A stretch of DNA of 64,000 bases from Phragmites australis (Eukaryota; Streptophyta; Magnoliopsida; Poales; Poaceae): assembly GCF_958298935.1 (NCBI RefSeq), contig NC_084933.1:9035001-9099000 (forward strand). The letters run 5' to 3'. The notes beneath the pieces are model-generated. The model was not told the origin of the DNA. It worked only from the letters and a program-made list of their open reading frames with translations, and did not search any database. A program made the position numbers and the translations under genes. The first letter of the stretch is position 1. Every line of letters begins with the position of its first letter. Positions 11,541-23,734 of the stretch are shown piece after piece.

Positions 11541-11556
11541 GAGAGAGAGCAGAGTC

Positions 11557-13120
11557 ATGGAGGTCACCCCAAACCACACTCAGACCGTGACCGGGTGGGC
11601 GGCCATGAACGAGTCCGGCAAGGTCGAGCCCTTCATCTTCAAGAGAAGGTACACACCCATTTGTGAACGGTACCATTCGTTCGATGCATACATAGCCCAT
11701 CGATCGCCTTAATTCAACTGTTCAACATAAAGCAAAAAAATTAATGAAAAGAACTAGACTCGGTTCTATTTACTCATTTCATTTGTTTGTCAGGGAGAAC
11801 GACGTGGACGACGTGACAATCAAGGTGCAGTACTGCGGCATGTGCCACACCGACCTCCATTTCATCCAAAACGACTGGGGCATTACCATGTACCCTGTCG
11901 TCCCCGGCCACGAGATCACCGGCGTGGTGACCAAGGTCGGCACCAACGTTTCTGGCTTCAAGGTCGGCGACCACGTCGGCGTGGGCTGCATCTCCGCCTC
12001 GTGCCTCGACTGCGAGCACTGCTGCCGCTCCGAGGAGAATTACTGCGACAAGGTCACGCTCACCTACAACGGCATCTTCTGGGACGGCAGCGTCACGTAC
12101 GGCGGTTACTCGAACATGCTCGTCGCGCACAAGAGGTTCGTGGTGCGGATCCCGGACAACCTGCCGCTGGACGCGGCGGCACCGCTGCTGTGCGCGGGCA
12201 TCACGGTGTACAGCCCGATGAAGCAGCACGGCATGCTGCAGTCCGGCGGGAGCCTCGGCGTCGTGGGCCTGGGCGGGCTCGGCCACGTCGCGGTCAAGTT
12301 CGGCAAAGCGTTCGGCCTCCGCGTCACCGTCATCAGCACGTCACCAGCCAAGGAGCGGGAGGCGAGGGAGCGCCTCAAGGCCGACGACTTCATTGTGAGC
12401 ACCGACCAGAAACAGATGCAGGTACGCACGTAATTAGTGCTAAACTAACTGGAAACTGGCGGTCAATGAAGTCAAAATTAAATGGCCTTCTGTGATTATT
12501 AATTTGATATTTGATTAGGCCATGACGAGGAACCTTGACTACATCATTGACACGGTCTCGGCGAAGCATTCGCTAGGTCCGATCTTGGAGCTGCTCAAGG
12601 TGAATGGCAAGCTCGTGCTCGTCGCCGCACCGGACCAGCCCGTTGAGCTCCCATCTTTCCCTCTCATCTTCGGTGAGCATTTCATCTTCCAAATTGTTTC
12701 CCTTAATCCTAATAAGTGTTGTTTTCTTTAATACTTCTTAAATCTCTTCCCATGATGGGATTGATTCAAGAATTTTATCGATTTAGTTCAAACTTAAAAT
12801 AAATCATGAGGATTTGGATTCAAATTTCCCTACTCAAACCGTCCCGTAATTAAGAGATAATACTGGTTGAACGGTAAGTGTGACAAAATTTATTTTTGTG
12901 GTTTCTGACGTTGACTGCAGGGAAGAGGACAGTGAGTGGGAGCATGACGGGAGGCATGAAGGAGACGCAGGAGATGTTGGACCTGTGCGGCGAGCACAAC
13001 ATTACCTGCGACATCGAGCTCGTCTCAACGGACAGGATCAACGAGGCGCTGGCCCGCCTGGCGCGCAACGACGTCCGCTACCGTTTCGTGATCGACATCG
13101 GGGGGAACTCCAAGCTCTAG
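11557..13120 (+). CDS. Cinnamyl alcohol dehydrogenase family protein (zinc-dependent MDR), 4 exons, intact
   Basis: Exons are 11557-11648, 11794-12421, 12519-12672 and 12921-13120, all with GT/AG borders, giving 357 residues (family about 355-365). The predicted enzyme is a cytosolic NADP(H)-dependent alcohol dehydrogenase interconverting hydroxycinnamyl-type aldehydes and alcohols. Catalytic zinc ligands are visible as C48 (CGMCHTDLH), H70-E71 (PGHE) and C164 (LLCAG). The structural zinc has C101, C104, C107 and C115. The cofactor loop is GLGGLG at 189-194, followed by [10 protein letters not shown], where Ser fits NADP preference. The C-terminus [13 protein letters not shown] and [13 protein letters not shown] is typical. 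The N-terminus [16 protein letters not shown] supports the chosen ATG at 11,557. Substrate is uncertain: many grass CAD-like paralogues (CAD7/8 or 'mannitol dehydrogenase' types) are not the main lignin enzyme. No frame breaks are seen. Confidence 0.95.
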
Positions 13121-14040
13121 TTGCTATACTCTGTCTGTGTCTGCAATCTGCATCAGCGTGGAGTGATAAGTCACATGAGGAGAGTCGACGATTTAACTGC
13201 ATTATGTGTCGAATTGGACGACCCTGTCCGTCATTTATTGGCCATGTTTTGTCATTGTCTCGAGCAAATAGTCCATATTTTGTAATTTTTCACATGAAAA
13301 AGATTTATTTACTATTTTACTTGCACCAAGTAATTAACCCATTGTATGATTTTTCATTGGATCAGATTTGTTCCCTCACTAAATCTGAGTAATTGATGAG
13401 TTCCTGCTAAGCTGCACTTCACCTCATTCAAACCTTAAAAATTAATTGTTAAAAAAAATAGCACGATCAGCAATTCAACAATTCAAATTCTTTACTTCAA
13501 TAATTTAAATACACCGTTTCCATAAATCACATACAAAATATTGAACATGTTATCGCAAAATGTTGAATTTGTCTCACAATCTGTTGACTTAGCTTTTTGA
13601 ACATATCCAATAATTCCTTCTACAGTTGTTGACTTAAGTTTCGCAACGCTAAATCACATGGAATACGTTAGACAAGAAATAGGAAAATAATCAAATGAAA
13701 AGAAAAGAAAAGACGATTGTTGGGCCTAGACGGGCTGGTATATTTGATGCTAACTACACATGGGAGCCCTTTGTGCCAAAGGCCTTATAGCCTGACCACA
13801 TTAACCTGTCTTCCACCATCCTGGTTAATCATCCAATCCGCTCGAGTGAAGCCTATCGGCCCAAGTATAGTCAGCAAGAACATTCCATCTAATTTATATG
13901 CTTGTGCACATTTTATTCATTGATTGTCTGGGTAGCGTTGCGGAAAAATTCTATTGACAAGAAAATGCAATCAAAATTCGTAATACTTTGTTTATAAAAA
14001 ATATTCATCACAATATAACGCTTAAATTGCTGAACGTTGA
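13121..14040. other. Region downstream of the CAD-family gene
   Basis: Contains the presumed 3' UTR (AT-rich, with polyadenylation-like stretches after 13,250). No other gene is recognisable between here and the ABC pseudogene. Confidence 0.4.
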
Positions 14041-14089
14041 GGCGTATGTGTGCTCTTCTATGCGAATACCTGCGCCTCCACCTCCGCCT

Positions 14090-14341
14090 TCACCATCGTG
14101 ACATGCAAGCCATCCCGATGCTCGCTAGAAGGACGTCATGGCTGCCGAGCTCCACTATCCTCCCGTTGCTCACGACGGCGATGCGGTCGGCTTCGCGCAC
14201 CGTGCTATCCTTTTCGGATTCGAGGTCCAGCGCGCTGCCGGCCTCGCCCGGAAGTAATATCCTGGACTGCTTAACGAATACTCGTGCAATCGCGGTCTTC
14301 TGCTTCTGACCCTCTGACAACTGGATCCCGCTATCTCCAAC
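14090..14341 (-). pseudogene. ABCB transporter pseudogene, exon piece with signature and Walker B
   Basis: From 14,341 downward the minus strand reads [25 protein letters not shown], then [17 protein letters not shown], then [24 protein letters not shown]. This is the C-terminal part of an ABCB (MDR/P-glycoprotein type) nucleotide-binding domain. The signature LSGGQ is LSEGQ. Walker B, normally ILLLDEA, is ILLPGEA, losing the Mg-coordinating Asp. About 25 residues including the H-loop His are deleted between SEK and READR. The exon starts after a good acceptor (tgagcag). The protein end is frameshifted. ATP hydrolysis would not be possible. Confidence 0.85.
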
Positions 14342-14524
14342 CTGCTCAGAACAAACGCTGGTTCAGTTAATACACACGTGAACAGTACAACATGTTTGCA
14401 TAGGAAATTATAGTTTCATACCAAATTATGTGACATGATTACAGTTTAGAATACCTAGTTTTGTTCCAAGGGAAATGATTGCCTGAAATATTCCATTAGA
14501 GAATCTGATTGAGATTGTTTTTAC

Positions 14525-14740
14525 CTGAGTATCATAGCCTCGGGGAAGCCCAGCTATGAACTTGTGGATATTGGCCTCCTTGGCAGCCTCCTCAATTTCG
14601 GCCAACGATACCTTTCGGTTTCCAAACCCGATATTTTCTCTTATGGACCCATTGAACAAGGCCGGCTCTTGGCTCACAATCGCACACTCCCCTTGGAGCC
14701 CAACCATAACTTTCCCACTTAAGCTTCGTGTGGCACTAAT
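14525..14740 (-). pseudogene. ABCB transporter pseudogene, Q-loop exon piece
   Basis: The minus strand encodes [21 protein letters not shown], then [10 protein letters not shown], then [26 protein letters not shown], ending at a consensus donor (CAG|GTAAAA, exon end 14,525). This is the Q-loop and helical subdomain of the same ABCB domain. About ten residues are missing between MVG and LQGEC. A short intron (14,342-14,524) with intact splice sites separates it from the signature exon, so the copy is not a processed pseudogene. The upstream exon border near 14,740 (ttccattag) is uncertain. Confidence 0.8.
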
Positions 14741-14849
14741 GGAAAACAAGCCGAGGGAGAATGGAACTACATGGAGATCGGGTGGATCCCCTCCCACCAC
14801 CCAATCCACCACATTCATGCTGAGGAGCAGGTCCCTAATCTAGTTTGTT

Positions 14850-17780
14850 TCCTTTGGCAGTTGCTTGGATTGACACAACTCTGTATAACACCATAATACT
14901 TACATCTACAAACCCTGTCATGCCACAAAAACATCACAAATTATATTCAATGTTTTACAGCACAGATGAGTAGACCATACTGTCACATGCCCTAGAGTGC
15001 ACAATAATCATACTCATACATATGTTGTGCATAACACAGGGATCCAAATAAACTTGTGCGTACAATATAGGATTGAGATCACGTAATGTTACAAGATATA
15101 CATCAAAATTGTAATTTCAACTACTCACATAAGACATGACACAAGACATACAAAAGTGATGATAATCTGATCAATACTGTAACTTCTACTTCTCACATAA
15201 GACACGACACACGGCATAAAAAGTGATGATCATCCAAAGCCTATTGAAGAATTTTCTAAAGAATTAGCATCATTTGACAGAAATAGCTCCCGATATGCTA
15301 GCTTGCAGTACCTGAACCAAACAATCATCTAGATATTTATATGATACAATGTTGTGTTTCTTTCAAATATACTTCTATTTCTGAAACTATCTTTACCTCA
15401 AGAAATTAGTTGACAACAAACATGTAAGTGGTGCATGATGGAGAAACTATTTTTATTGACCAACTAGCAACATCACAATTAATGGACTTCGTCAAAAAAG
15501 GCATTTCTTTTACTGACTCTTCTTTTTACTTGTCTGTTGTATGCTTTCAAATTTCTTCCTTGCAACAGCTAAACCACATTTGGAATGCCTGGTGCCAACA
15601 AAAAAAGGACATCATGATGTCTAATACAAAGATAGCAGTAGGGAAAGTCATAGAAAATAAAAAAGCAAAGCCTTTTACCATTAACTCCAGAACAGATATT
15701 CTTATATAACATATTTGTATATGCACCAACACTCACCTACTTAGTCCGCTTCAAACATATATTTCTAGAAAGAGTAATTGTGCAAGTAGAAGTAGGCACC
15801 AAACAACAACTCATAAATCCCTAAAACATTATGCAATCAAAATGATACAGGCATTTGCTAGTGGAGGTAGTCATGATGATCAAACACATATATAAGTTTT
15901 TAATGATGGCAGTGACCATTTAAAAAGTACTATAAAATTAAGCATCCTCCAGACTCTAGAAAACAAGTCAGAAATTTGTCTTGAAAAAAAACAAGTCAGG
16001 AATTCCTAACTCACTATATTCTTAGATTAGGAAACAAGTCAGGTTAGGAAGAGGAGTAGAAGGAGGTAAAGAACAGAACAAAAGTGTTACTGAAACGATG
16101 ATAGAATTACCATATATATATATATATATATAATAAGAATCAGCATATATGTCAAGGCAATTTCATGACCCAGTGAGTGCATGATAAAATAAATATTCAA
16201 TTTCTACTAAAGGGAATTTTGTACAGTAATAGAAGGAATTGTTGTGCTAACACAAATAACATATCACAAAACCTATAATTTCAAAAAAGAGGACAACAAT
16301 AGATGAATTCTAGCTATTGACAACTCTAAACCATGACAACTCTACACTATAGATCCACCAAGATTTGACCTTCTAATCCTAGAAGTATATTAACACAAAC
16401 AATCTCAAGTAGAAGTATATGTAGCTTGTTATGAAAGGAAGAGAATCAGATGATGAGAATGTAATTAAAAAGAATATATAAAACGTGTAATAACTAGCAT
16501 GAATTTTTCCACTTACTATGTTTTTCTTCTTACAAGCATGTGATTTGTTTAGCTGCTATGAAAATCTCTCTGTAATCTACTGCATGTTCATTAGCTCTAG
16601 CCCTTATACAGAAAAAATATTTCAAACATGGAAGCATCATATTAGCATGAAAAGAAAATTCATTTGACCTATCTGTTTAATTACCACTCCCTGGTCAACC
16701 TATCCCAAAAATTTGAGAACTTTGTCATTGAGTTGGTAGCAAGCATCAAGACATAACATGTAGAGATCTTACTTAAATAAACAACCCCGAAATATGGAAA
16801 CTCTATTCATAATTCAGAAAATAAACTCCAAAACCAAGATGAGATTGCACATGTTGCTACTTGAAATTGTACTACCAGTATACAGGAGTCTAACAAATTC
16901 CATAGGGGCTCGACTACTGGATAAGCTATACTAGTCTATTTCAATGGCCAAGTTTTGTAGTATAGGAGAGTACATCTGAAAACTTATAAAAGGTGTCGAT
17001 GGATCTAATAAAAATTTAATTAGCATAAACATCACATCTAACCTTAAATAACTGAGCTAACAATGTTTCATAAAAAAATTAGGCTAACCATGATACACTA
17101 ACAGTTCAGTCAATTTTAAGTTCTAAAGGAACAAAAGAACTTAAACTTGATGCTTCGTGAGGCACTTGTGGATGTGTAATGTCAGTGACCTTGCGATTGA
17201 ACACCTTGCTGCAATTATGAAATCTACAAGGGTTCAATTTGGCTTTGTCTAACTCAATTCATAAGGAGAGACAAGGGGAGATAGGAAGCACATGTGCATC
17301 TTGGCAAACTTATCGCCGGTGACCTAGGCAACACGGATGAGGGATTCATCCTTGGGCTATGCCAATAGGTCCTCCTTGCTCCTTCCTCCCCCCCCCCCCC
17401 CCCGATGTAGCACAAGAGCATGAGATTCAACAACGCAAAACCCTATCACGAAGGGGAGGGGAGGGAGGGTTGAAGGGGGGTAGTGGGAGGAGGATGAGGA
17501 GTACCAGCTACCACGGAGGAAAACATCGTAGCACCGCCGGAGTCACCTAGTAGGCGGTCGTCGTGAGATGAGGGAAACGTTAGGCGAGAGCGACGCCGCA
17601 AGCAAGAGTGTTCCCGACCTCGACCAAGGATTCTTTTTACTCCCTTGGATCGGCAAGGGTTGAGTGAGGATTTTTACAAGCCCTACCTCAGCCAAATGCA
17701 CTTTTGTGCCTCCACGTGTATTCTAGCCCGGCGTGGGTGTTGTTCCCTAGGAGACTGGGATCAGGCTTCAATCCCGACCG
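14850..17780. other. 3-kb AT-rich interval inside the ABCB pseudogene
   Basis: No coding sequence is recognisable. It holds a (TA)n run at about 16,110-16,132 and a C homopolymer at about 17,389-17,403. It may be a large original intron, since the flanking exon piece ends at a GTAAGG donor (17,809), or it may include unrecognised insertions. Confidence 0.4.
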
Positions 17781-17808
17781 TTCCCTACCTTGCCAAACGT
17801 GGCCTTAC

Positions 17809-18225
17809 CGAGTCGTAGGATCGCTGCACCAACCACACCATAGTTGACTTCCCACTTCCACTCGTGTCGACCACTGCAACCGTACTACCTACTTTCATAC
17901 GCATTGTGAAGTCGTTCAATACTGCCACATCTAGGCGTGGCGGGTATGTGAATGTCACTTTCTTTAACTCGACATCCCTGGGTCTCCCATCCTTGATGTT
18001 TCGCCACTTGGTACCATCCTCGTTGATTGACGGTCCATGCTTCAATATAGATAGTATTCCAACGATGGCCATTGGTGCATCGAATGTGACAGGAGCAAGT
18101 CCAGCAAGTTGGTCAACGAAGAATGAGCTGAGGACAAGGATGAGGAAGATCTTTGACATGTCGCCGAATGTGGACTCGTCTCTCTTTATGAAGAATGCGC
18201 CGAGCCAGAGTGTCACTGTGTAGGC
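17809..18225 (-). pseudogene. ABCB transporter pseudogene, last TM stretch and Walker A exon
   Basis: On the minus strand the piece reads [22 protein letters not shown] and [21 protein letters not shown] (end of the second transmembrane domain), then [21 protein letters not shown] and the Walker A region [21 protein letters not shown], ending at a GT donor after TACGACTCG (exon end 17,809). ABCB proteins export hydrophobic substrates or hormones across the plasma membrane. Everything N-terminal is missing: an unrelated LTR begins at 18,233, almost at the exon border. Walker A is GASGSGKST-like with Asp for the usual first Gly. Together with the two exon pieces at 14.1-14.7 kb this is a 5'-truncated gene remnant. 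Confidence 0.8.
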
Positions 18226-18232
18226 ACGTACA

Positions 18233-21203
18233 TGTCTAACAACCCAAATTTTGTAATCTAAAAATTTTCTCAAGAAAACAAGGGAAATAAAGAATTTGTA
18301 GAGGAGAGGAAAGAAAAGGAATAAAAAATAAAAAGAAAAAGAAATCCTCTCTCTAGCCCCTTCCATCTCTTTTCCTCCCTCAGCCCAACCCACCTCCGCC
18401 TCCCTCTCCTTCTCTGCCGCTAGCACCCCACTGGCCTAGCCCGCTCTCTCCTCTCCCTCAGCCCCTCTCTTCCTCGACCTACGTCCTCACTCCTGTCCCA
18501 GCCACCCCGGTTTGCACCCCTCGCTCCTCGCACGCCTCATCTTGGGCCACGATCACGTAGCCGGCCCATGCGATCGCACCCAGCGCCCGTGCTCCCACCC
18601 TTAACTTTTGTCCCCCTTTTCTTTTTCCACGTTGCCGCAATCCGGCACCCGCCCCAAACCGTGCGCCCAGAAATGGAAGGAGGCCACCGCATGAGCATGT
18701 AATTGGAAAACCGCGACCGAGGAGAGGGAAGGAGGATCAATCACAAGGTAAAACCAAAGTTCGACACAGGGAAATCCCTCACACCATTGCTAGCGACCCC
18801 GAACCCTACCCCCGACTTCGAATCTGCACCCCCTGGCCTGTAACGCCCCCCCCCCCCTTCGAGACCTCCTAAAGCACCACACAAGCCTCTATGTTGTTTC
18901 CCCTCGAAAATCGCAACGCGAACGCCACCCAAGAGTGCCCCCCCCCCCTTGAGTTTCCGCTACCACCGTGAGCTCTCACGATCACTAGGCCGCATCCGAG
19001 GTAGGCACTCCCTCAGCCGTCCAATCTCACATGCACAGCCGTCCTTTCACCTTGGCCCAGTCAACATCTGTAATCCCAGTCAGCATCTAGTAGCAAGCCA
19101 CATTAGTTTTTCTTTTTCCCTTTTTTAATTCCTCACTGACATGAGGCTGACATCATAAATCCAATTTTTCTTTAGAAAATAAATTAAGAAAATTCATAAA
19201 TCCGAAAAATAGGGTTTTATTAATAATAAAAATTAGGAAAAACCTTTAATAATTCTATAAATCCTTTATATAGGTTCTTCTTTAATAAAAATAAATTTTT
19301 TAATTATGAAAATGATTTGGAAAGTCTAGAATAATGCTACTAGATTTTCTTTAATGTTTTAACTCTAGAAAATTGATAAATAATTATGATAAATCAAAAA
19401 ATATGTTTTTCTTTAGTGAAATAAATTGAAATAATCCGTTTTAATTCTTTTTAGTGTTTCTTTATTTTCTAAAACTACTTTTTAATTCCAAATAAATGCT
19501 GAAAAATCCAGGAAAATCCCAGAAAATTCCAAAAGCCTCTAGAAAATTCCAATGGCTTCCTTTCACCCTTCCAAACCATATCTCTACCGTTACAACTCTG
19601 ATCTAATCGTTTCATTTGCCAATAATTCACCAAAAATAATAAAAATAATAAATTGAGTTGTTCTGTTGTGCTTTTGGCTCTTTCTTGGTTCTTGGTGTTT
19701 ATTGCCTTATTTATTTTGTGATTAGACACCGATGTCCTCGAGGAGGAGCTTGTTACTTTTCAGGATCAGGAGTTTGGGAAACTTGTTGAGCACCAGGATG
19801 AAAGCAAGTTGTCCTTGATGTATTTTGTTCCTAAGTTTCTAAATGATTTTGTTTTATAATGTTGCAGACTTATAGTTGTCGATGGGAAACCCAAGTTAGG
19901 ATACACCTTAGTTTCTTCATATTTACCTTGTCGCCTCAGTTTTGGTGGGATCAATAGTAGAATTGCTTAGCCATGCTTGGGGGTTGAATCATTTTCTAAT
20001 GGTACTATGCAACATGAGATAAAATTTGGTGGTAATGTTTTAGCAACATGGGACTTAGGGTCAAGGCAAGTTGGTTCGCTTGTCAGGTACTCGGTGATTT
20101 CCCTGTGTTGGATTATGGTGGTCTTGCCAAATCATGTTAAGGACTGGTTCATGTTCCAATCGGACCAAGCTTTACATAACAACCACAAACCTGATACGGG
20201 ACGAGCTTGGCCAACTAATTAGTTTTCTCCCAACATAGTGTAAACCAAAAGGTGGAATGGGAAACAGATGGAATTTTCCTGAAACCGTATGGCACAAAAG
20301 GGAGCTTTCAATGTTGAGGTTATTATTCACGCGACAGTGGAACCATGGCGGGTAGACACCTTTTGGGAGAGACTTTGTAAAAGCCTTGCAGTGATATTCC
20401 TGGCTGCACACCTTGACACATTTTTTCACGAACATGGGCATAACGGATAATCATGTCTTGTGGGTAAAGTATACAACATCTGCAGAGTGTAAAATTGACT
20501 AATCAACCATGCTCGCGGTTATGAGTGGCAAGGAATGTCACACATGATTAGAATACACTGGTTTTGTATAATTTTGGGTTGGTAGTTCGGTTTAGGTGGT
20601 CAACTCCGGTTGAGGTGACGTATGTCAAGAAGGTTAATTCTTGAGGTTGTTCTATTTAAGTTATTTACTATTGCTTTCATTAAATGTTATATTAAATTCT
20701 ACCTTTATGTAAATAAACCCCTATAAGTCTTGTATGTTGCGTGTTGCATTGTATGGGTTACATTCACTTAATAATTGTTTAATGGTTTTTGAGTCTAAAT
20801 AACTTTTCATTACTCGCATTTACGCAAATATACCATGTTTTAGCCTATTCTTGATATAAGACTGCATATTATTATCTTTTTCACACTTGTTGAGCGCGTC
20901 ATATGCTCACACTTGCTATTTTATTTATGCCATGCGACATGTGCGGTACTATCAAGACGAGGTTGTGATGTTCTAGGTGTATGTCTCCCAATCGGTTTTT
21001 CACGGTGTTGTTGGGCACCAGTGCTTTTGTTCCGCTGTAGATATCTTTATAGAAGATAATATATGTCAATTGCTGTAAGAGTTTAACGTTTATTCTATAA
21101 AATATTGCTATTGCTACTTCACCTGTGACATCCTTATGTGTGTTGAACATCCTGGGCAAACATAAGCCGTATTTGGTTTTGGTCGTTAAAACCGGGTGTG
21201 ACA
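18233..21203 (+). mobile_element. Single long LTR (about 2.97 kb) of a gypsy-type element
   Basis: It begins TGTCTAACAACCCAAATTTTG and ends ACCGGGTGTGACA, with imperfect inverted ends (TGTC..AACCC / GGGTGTGACA) typical of long grass gypsy LTRs. The first part is a pyrimidine-rich leader-like stretch (18,340-18,520) with C homopolymers at 18,846-18,857 and 18,939-18,948. AT-rich sequence follows. No gag or pol lies beside it and no second copy is in the window. Flanking pentamers (gtaca / ggagg) do not match, so it is not a simple solo LTR with TSD; truncation or recombination with another copy is likely. Confidence 0.6.
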
Positions 21204-22860
21204 GGAGGGGGCTGGGAAGAAGCGGGAGGAGGACCCCATGGTGGCTCCTTCGGTTTCTTCTTCGTCTTCCGATAGCTCAGGGGTCGGCTACTGCATCAGC
21301 TACCATGGTGGCAGGCCACGGATGAAGTGCATACGCCGCTCCATGAACGGCCCCTGCTAGGATCCGTAATAGGCGAAGGTGGCCTTCGAGGGTGCTTCGT
21401 GAACATCCTTATCTTGCCGTTCGACTATGGCCCTGCCACGAGCCATAGTTGCCTTTTGCCACTTCTACTCTTTCTCCCCTGGTTTGTATTGTTGCTTCTT
21501 TGTACGTGTCCTCCAAATACATGATTTATTTAATAATATAATTTGGACCTTTGGTGGCGATTGTATTTCTTTTTAGGCTAAAGTGTAAGGGGATCCTTCG
21601 AGTAGGTGACCGCATGTCTGTGTGCCTTCATGCCTTCATGCCGCGCTTCTTCATGCCCTTCGTAGGAGACGGCTAGTTTTTCAGATGACCTAGGTACCGA
21701 GCCTATTCATGACGGCTATAGGGAATATTTAAAGGGGTAGAGAATGACCAGGAGGGTGTTGGGGTCATGCTCTAACCCTAGGATGCATCCCTAATAGACT
21801 CTACTTGATACAAGGTCCAAAGCCCATGTTGTTTTGGATTGAAAAAGTGGCACGCTTTGTTTGGCCGATTCCGAATAGATCATATGTAATGTTGGAGCTT
21901 GATCCGGGTAATTAGCTCGTCTTAACTAGAATATTGACGCGCCTTGCAAGTAGCTGACGGAGATGACCAGCGCTATTTGTCAGAGGAGGGCAGAGAGTTC
22001 TGTGATAATACAAATGCAAATTTGCAAAGTCAACTATTATTTCTAAGGAAGGAAAACAAAATAGATGCATGATGTTCGACCGCATATGATTCCTGAGAAA
22101 ATTTAATGTTTAGCTTGCTGTAAAAAGAAAGGAGGATGGAAATAAGAGAAGAATTCACCTGGTCACCTCATGTGGTTTCCTCCAGTTGCACTCTTGTCCA
22201 TGAAGTAAGCATCAATACATCGATACAGTACAATTATGAACACAATTCAAATGATCCTTATAGGAACTGTGCAAGTTGAAATATGAAGAAATACAAACTG
22301 AAAAAAGTAGAGAATATTGTTACTCTGATCATATTTGGTGTTAATAAGGTAGTTTAGTTATGTTTTGATTTTTAGATGCACAACTGTTGTTTGATTGCAA
22401 TCAGATTTCTATTCGACATGGTATAGAAAGTAACTTGCTTGAAAAATGCTTTAAATTTTAGCAGATATTACTTCTCAATGCGATAGAAATTATACATACA
22501 TATGTGCAATTGTGGTAACACCGTAACAGGTGTAAAGAACAGGTCTATGTCTCTTAGTAACAAACTGCAACTATATGTTGTAGGGCAAACAAAGGATCTG
22601 ACCTTTAAATCTTTGTTGAGGCATAATCTGAGTTCTTAGGCATATTTTTTGGCAAATGTATGTACCAACACATAGCACAGGATAATGACATCTCAATTAT
22701 CATGATTTTTTTTACAGAGATTACCTTGACTTATATTGAAAGCCAGTTAGTAGGTTCACAACATCATCGGAAGAAAAAGAAAACAAACAAAAATGAGTTA
22801 ACAACTGGGGAAACCAACGGACCAGATAGTTCGAAACCTCTATGAACCAAAGTAGCAAAT
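21204..22860. other. No gene recognised
   Basis: The first 330 bp are GC-rich with short open frames on the + strand that I do not recognise. The rest is AT-rich without coding signal. Confidence 0.4.
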
Positions 22861-23070
22861 ACACAGATTGACCTATTACAGATTATAAACAAAGGCATCA
22901 ATCAGAAGCTGGATCCTCAGCCAGAGTGAAACCCCGCAGCCACCCCCGGACCTGATCTGAGGCATTGTAACTATCATGATTTGGGGTAAGCCAAACTCAT
23001 GTTCTAGAAGTTGCCATTTTATTTTAGAAGCCATCTATTTCATTTTTGCCATTTGCTTTTTACCTATCAA

Positions 23071-23260
23071 TGTGGCTACATATAGATCGTTGATTCTTTC
23101 ATGACAAGCAAAGACTTTGGACTCTACTGTATACCATACATGAATAATCAACAATGATGACAGCGTGTGGCTACATATAGATCGTTGATTCTTTCATGAC
23201 AAGCAAAGACTTTGGACTCTACTGTATACCATACATGAATAATCAACAATGATGACAGTG
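23071..23260. repeat. Tandem duplication, 2 x 95 bp
   Basis: The unit starting tgtggctacatatagatcg at 23,071 is repeated at 23,166 and differs at only a base or so near its end (gacagcg / gacagtg). It is a recent local duplication in non-coding DNA. Confidence 0.95.
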
Positions 23261-23287
23261 TTTGCACGACTAAACAAACTGATGGTC

Positions 23288-23729
23288 TTAAAGACAGTTT
23301 AGATAGAAACTGCAAATATACTGATCACCGAGAGGTAAAGTATTATACATCATGTGCCTGTATATCCTGGAGATATTAGGACACCGACTTCCAAAGGTAT
23401 GTACAGCAATCTCAAGCTCAGAGTTGCTCACATATCCATGGACCATTTCTTCCCTAAACTTGTTCCAGACCCAGACAACATGGTTAACCAACAATGTCAT
23501 GCAACGGAGATACACAGATAAAAATAGAGTTAGTTTTAATTTTAAACACATGTGATCCAGGGCTTATCCTCAAGCAAGTTACGTGAAAATGACGCATGAT
23601 CTCCATCATCAGTACCTGGTTAACAAATAAAATAATAGACGTGTCTCTAATTTTGTAAGTCAAAAAAGGTATAATGCTGAAAGTTGCAGCAAATTTAATG
23701 AAGTACAATATAGGCAAAGAGATAGATGC
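23288..23729 (-). other. Possible exon remnants of a host gene interrupted by element A (left side)
   Basis: On the minus strand a short open stretch follows an acceptor-like ttgttaaccag (about 23,620) and reads TDDGDHASFSRNLLEDKPW before a stop. Lower down lies an open stretch with WNKFREEMVHGYVSNSELEI. I do not recognise either. They are contiguous, once element A is removed, with the open stretch at 31.4-31.6 kb. Weak evidence for a gene. Confidence 0.2.
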
Positions 23730-23734
23730 TGAAG

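Noticed and set aside
11332..11700. Open frames made of Ser-Leu or Arg-Glu repeats across the (TC)n tract
   Set aside because: They are translations of the dinucleotide repeat and overlap the CAD gene start; not genes.
11774..12495. Long open frames on the opposite strand and in the second frame of CAD exon 2
   Set aside because: Shadows of a GC-rich exon; no motif, and the true frame is clear from the zinc ligands and splice sites.
14556..14843. A + strand open frame across the ABCB fragment
   Set aside because: The minus-strand frame carries the conserved ABC motifs and splice sites; the + frame is a shadow.
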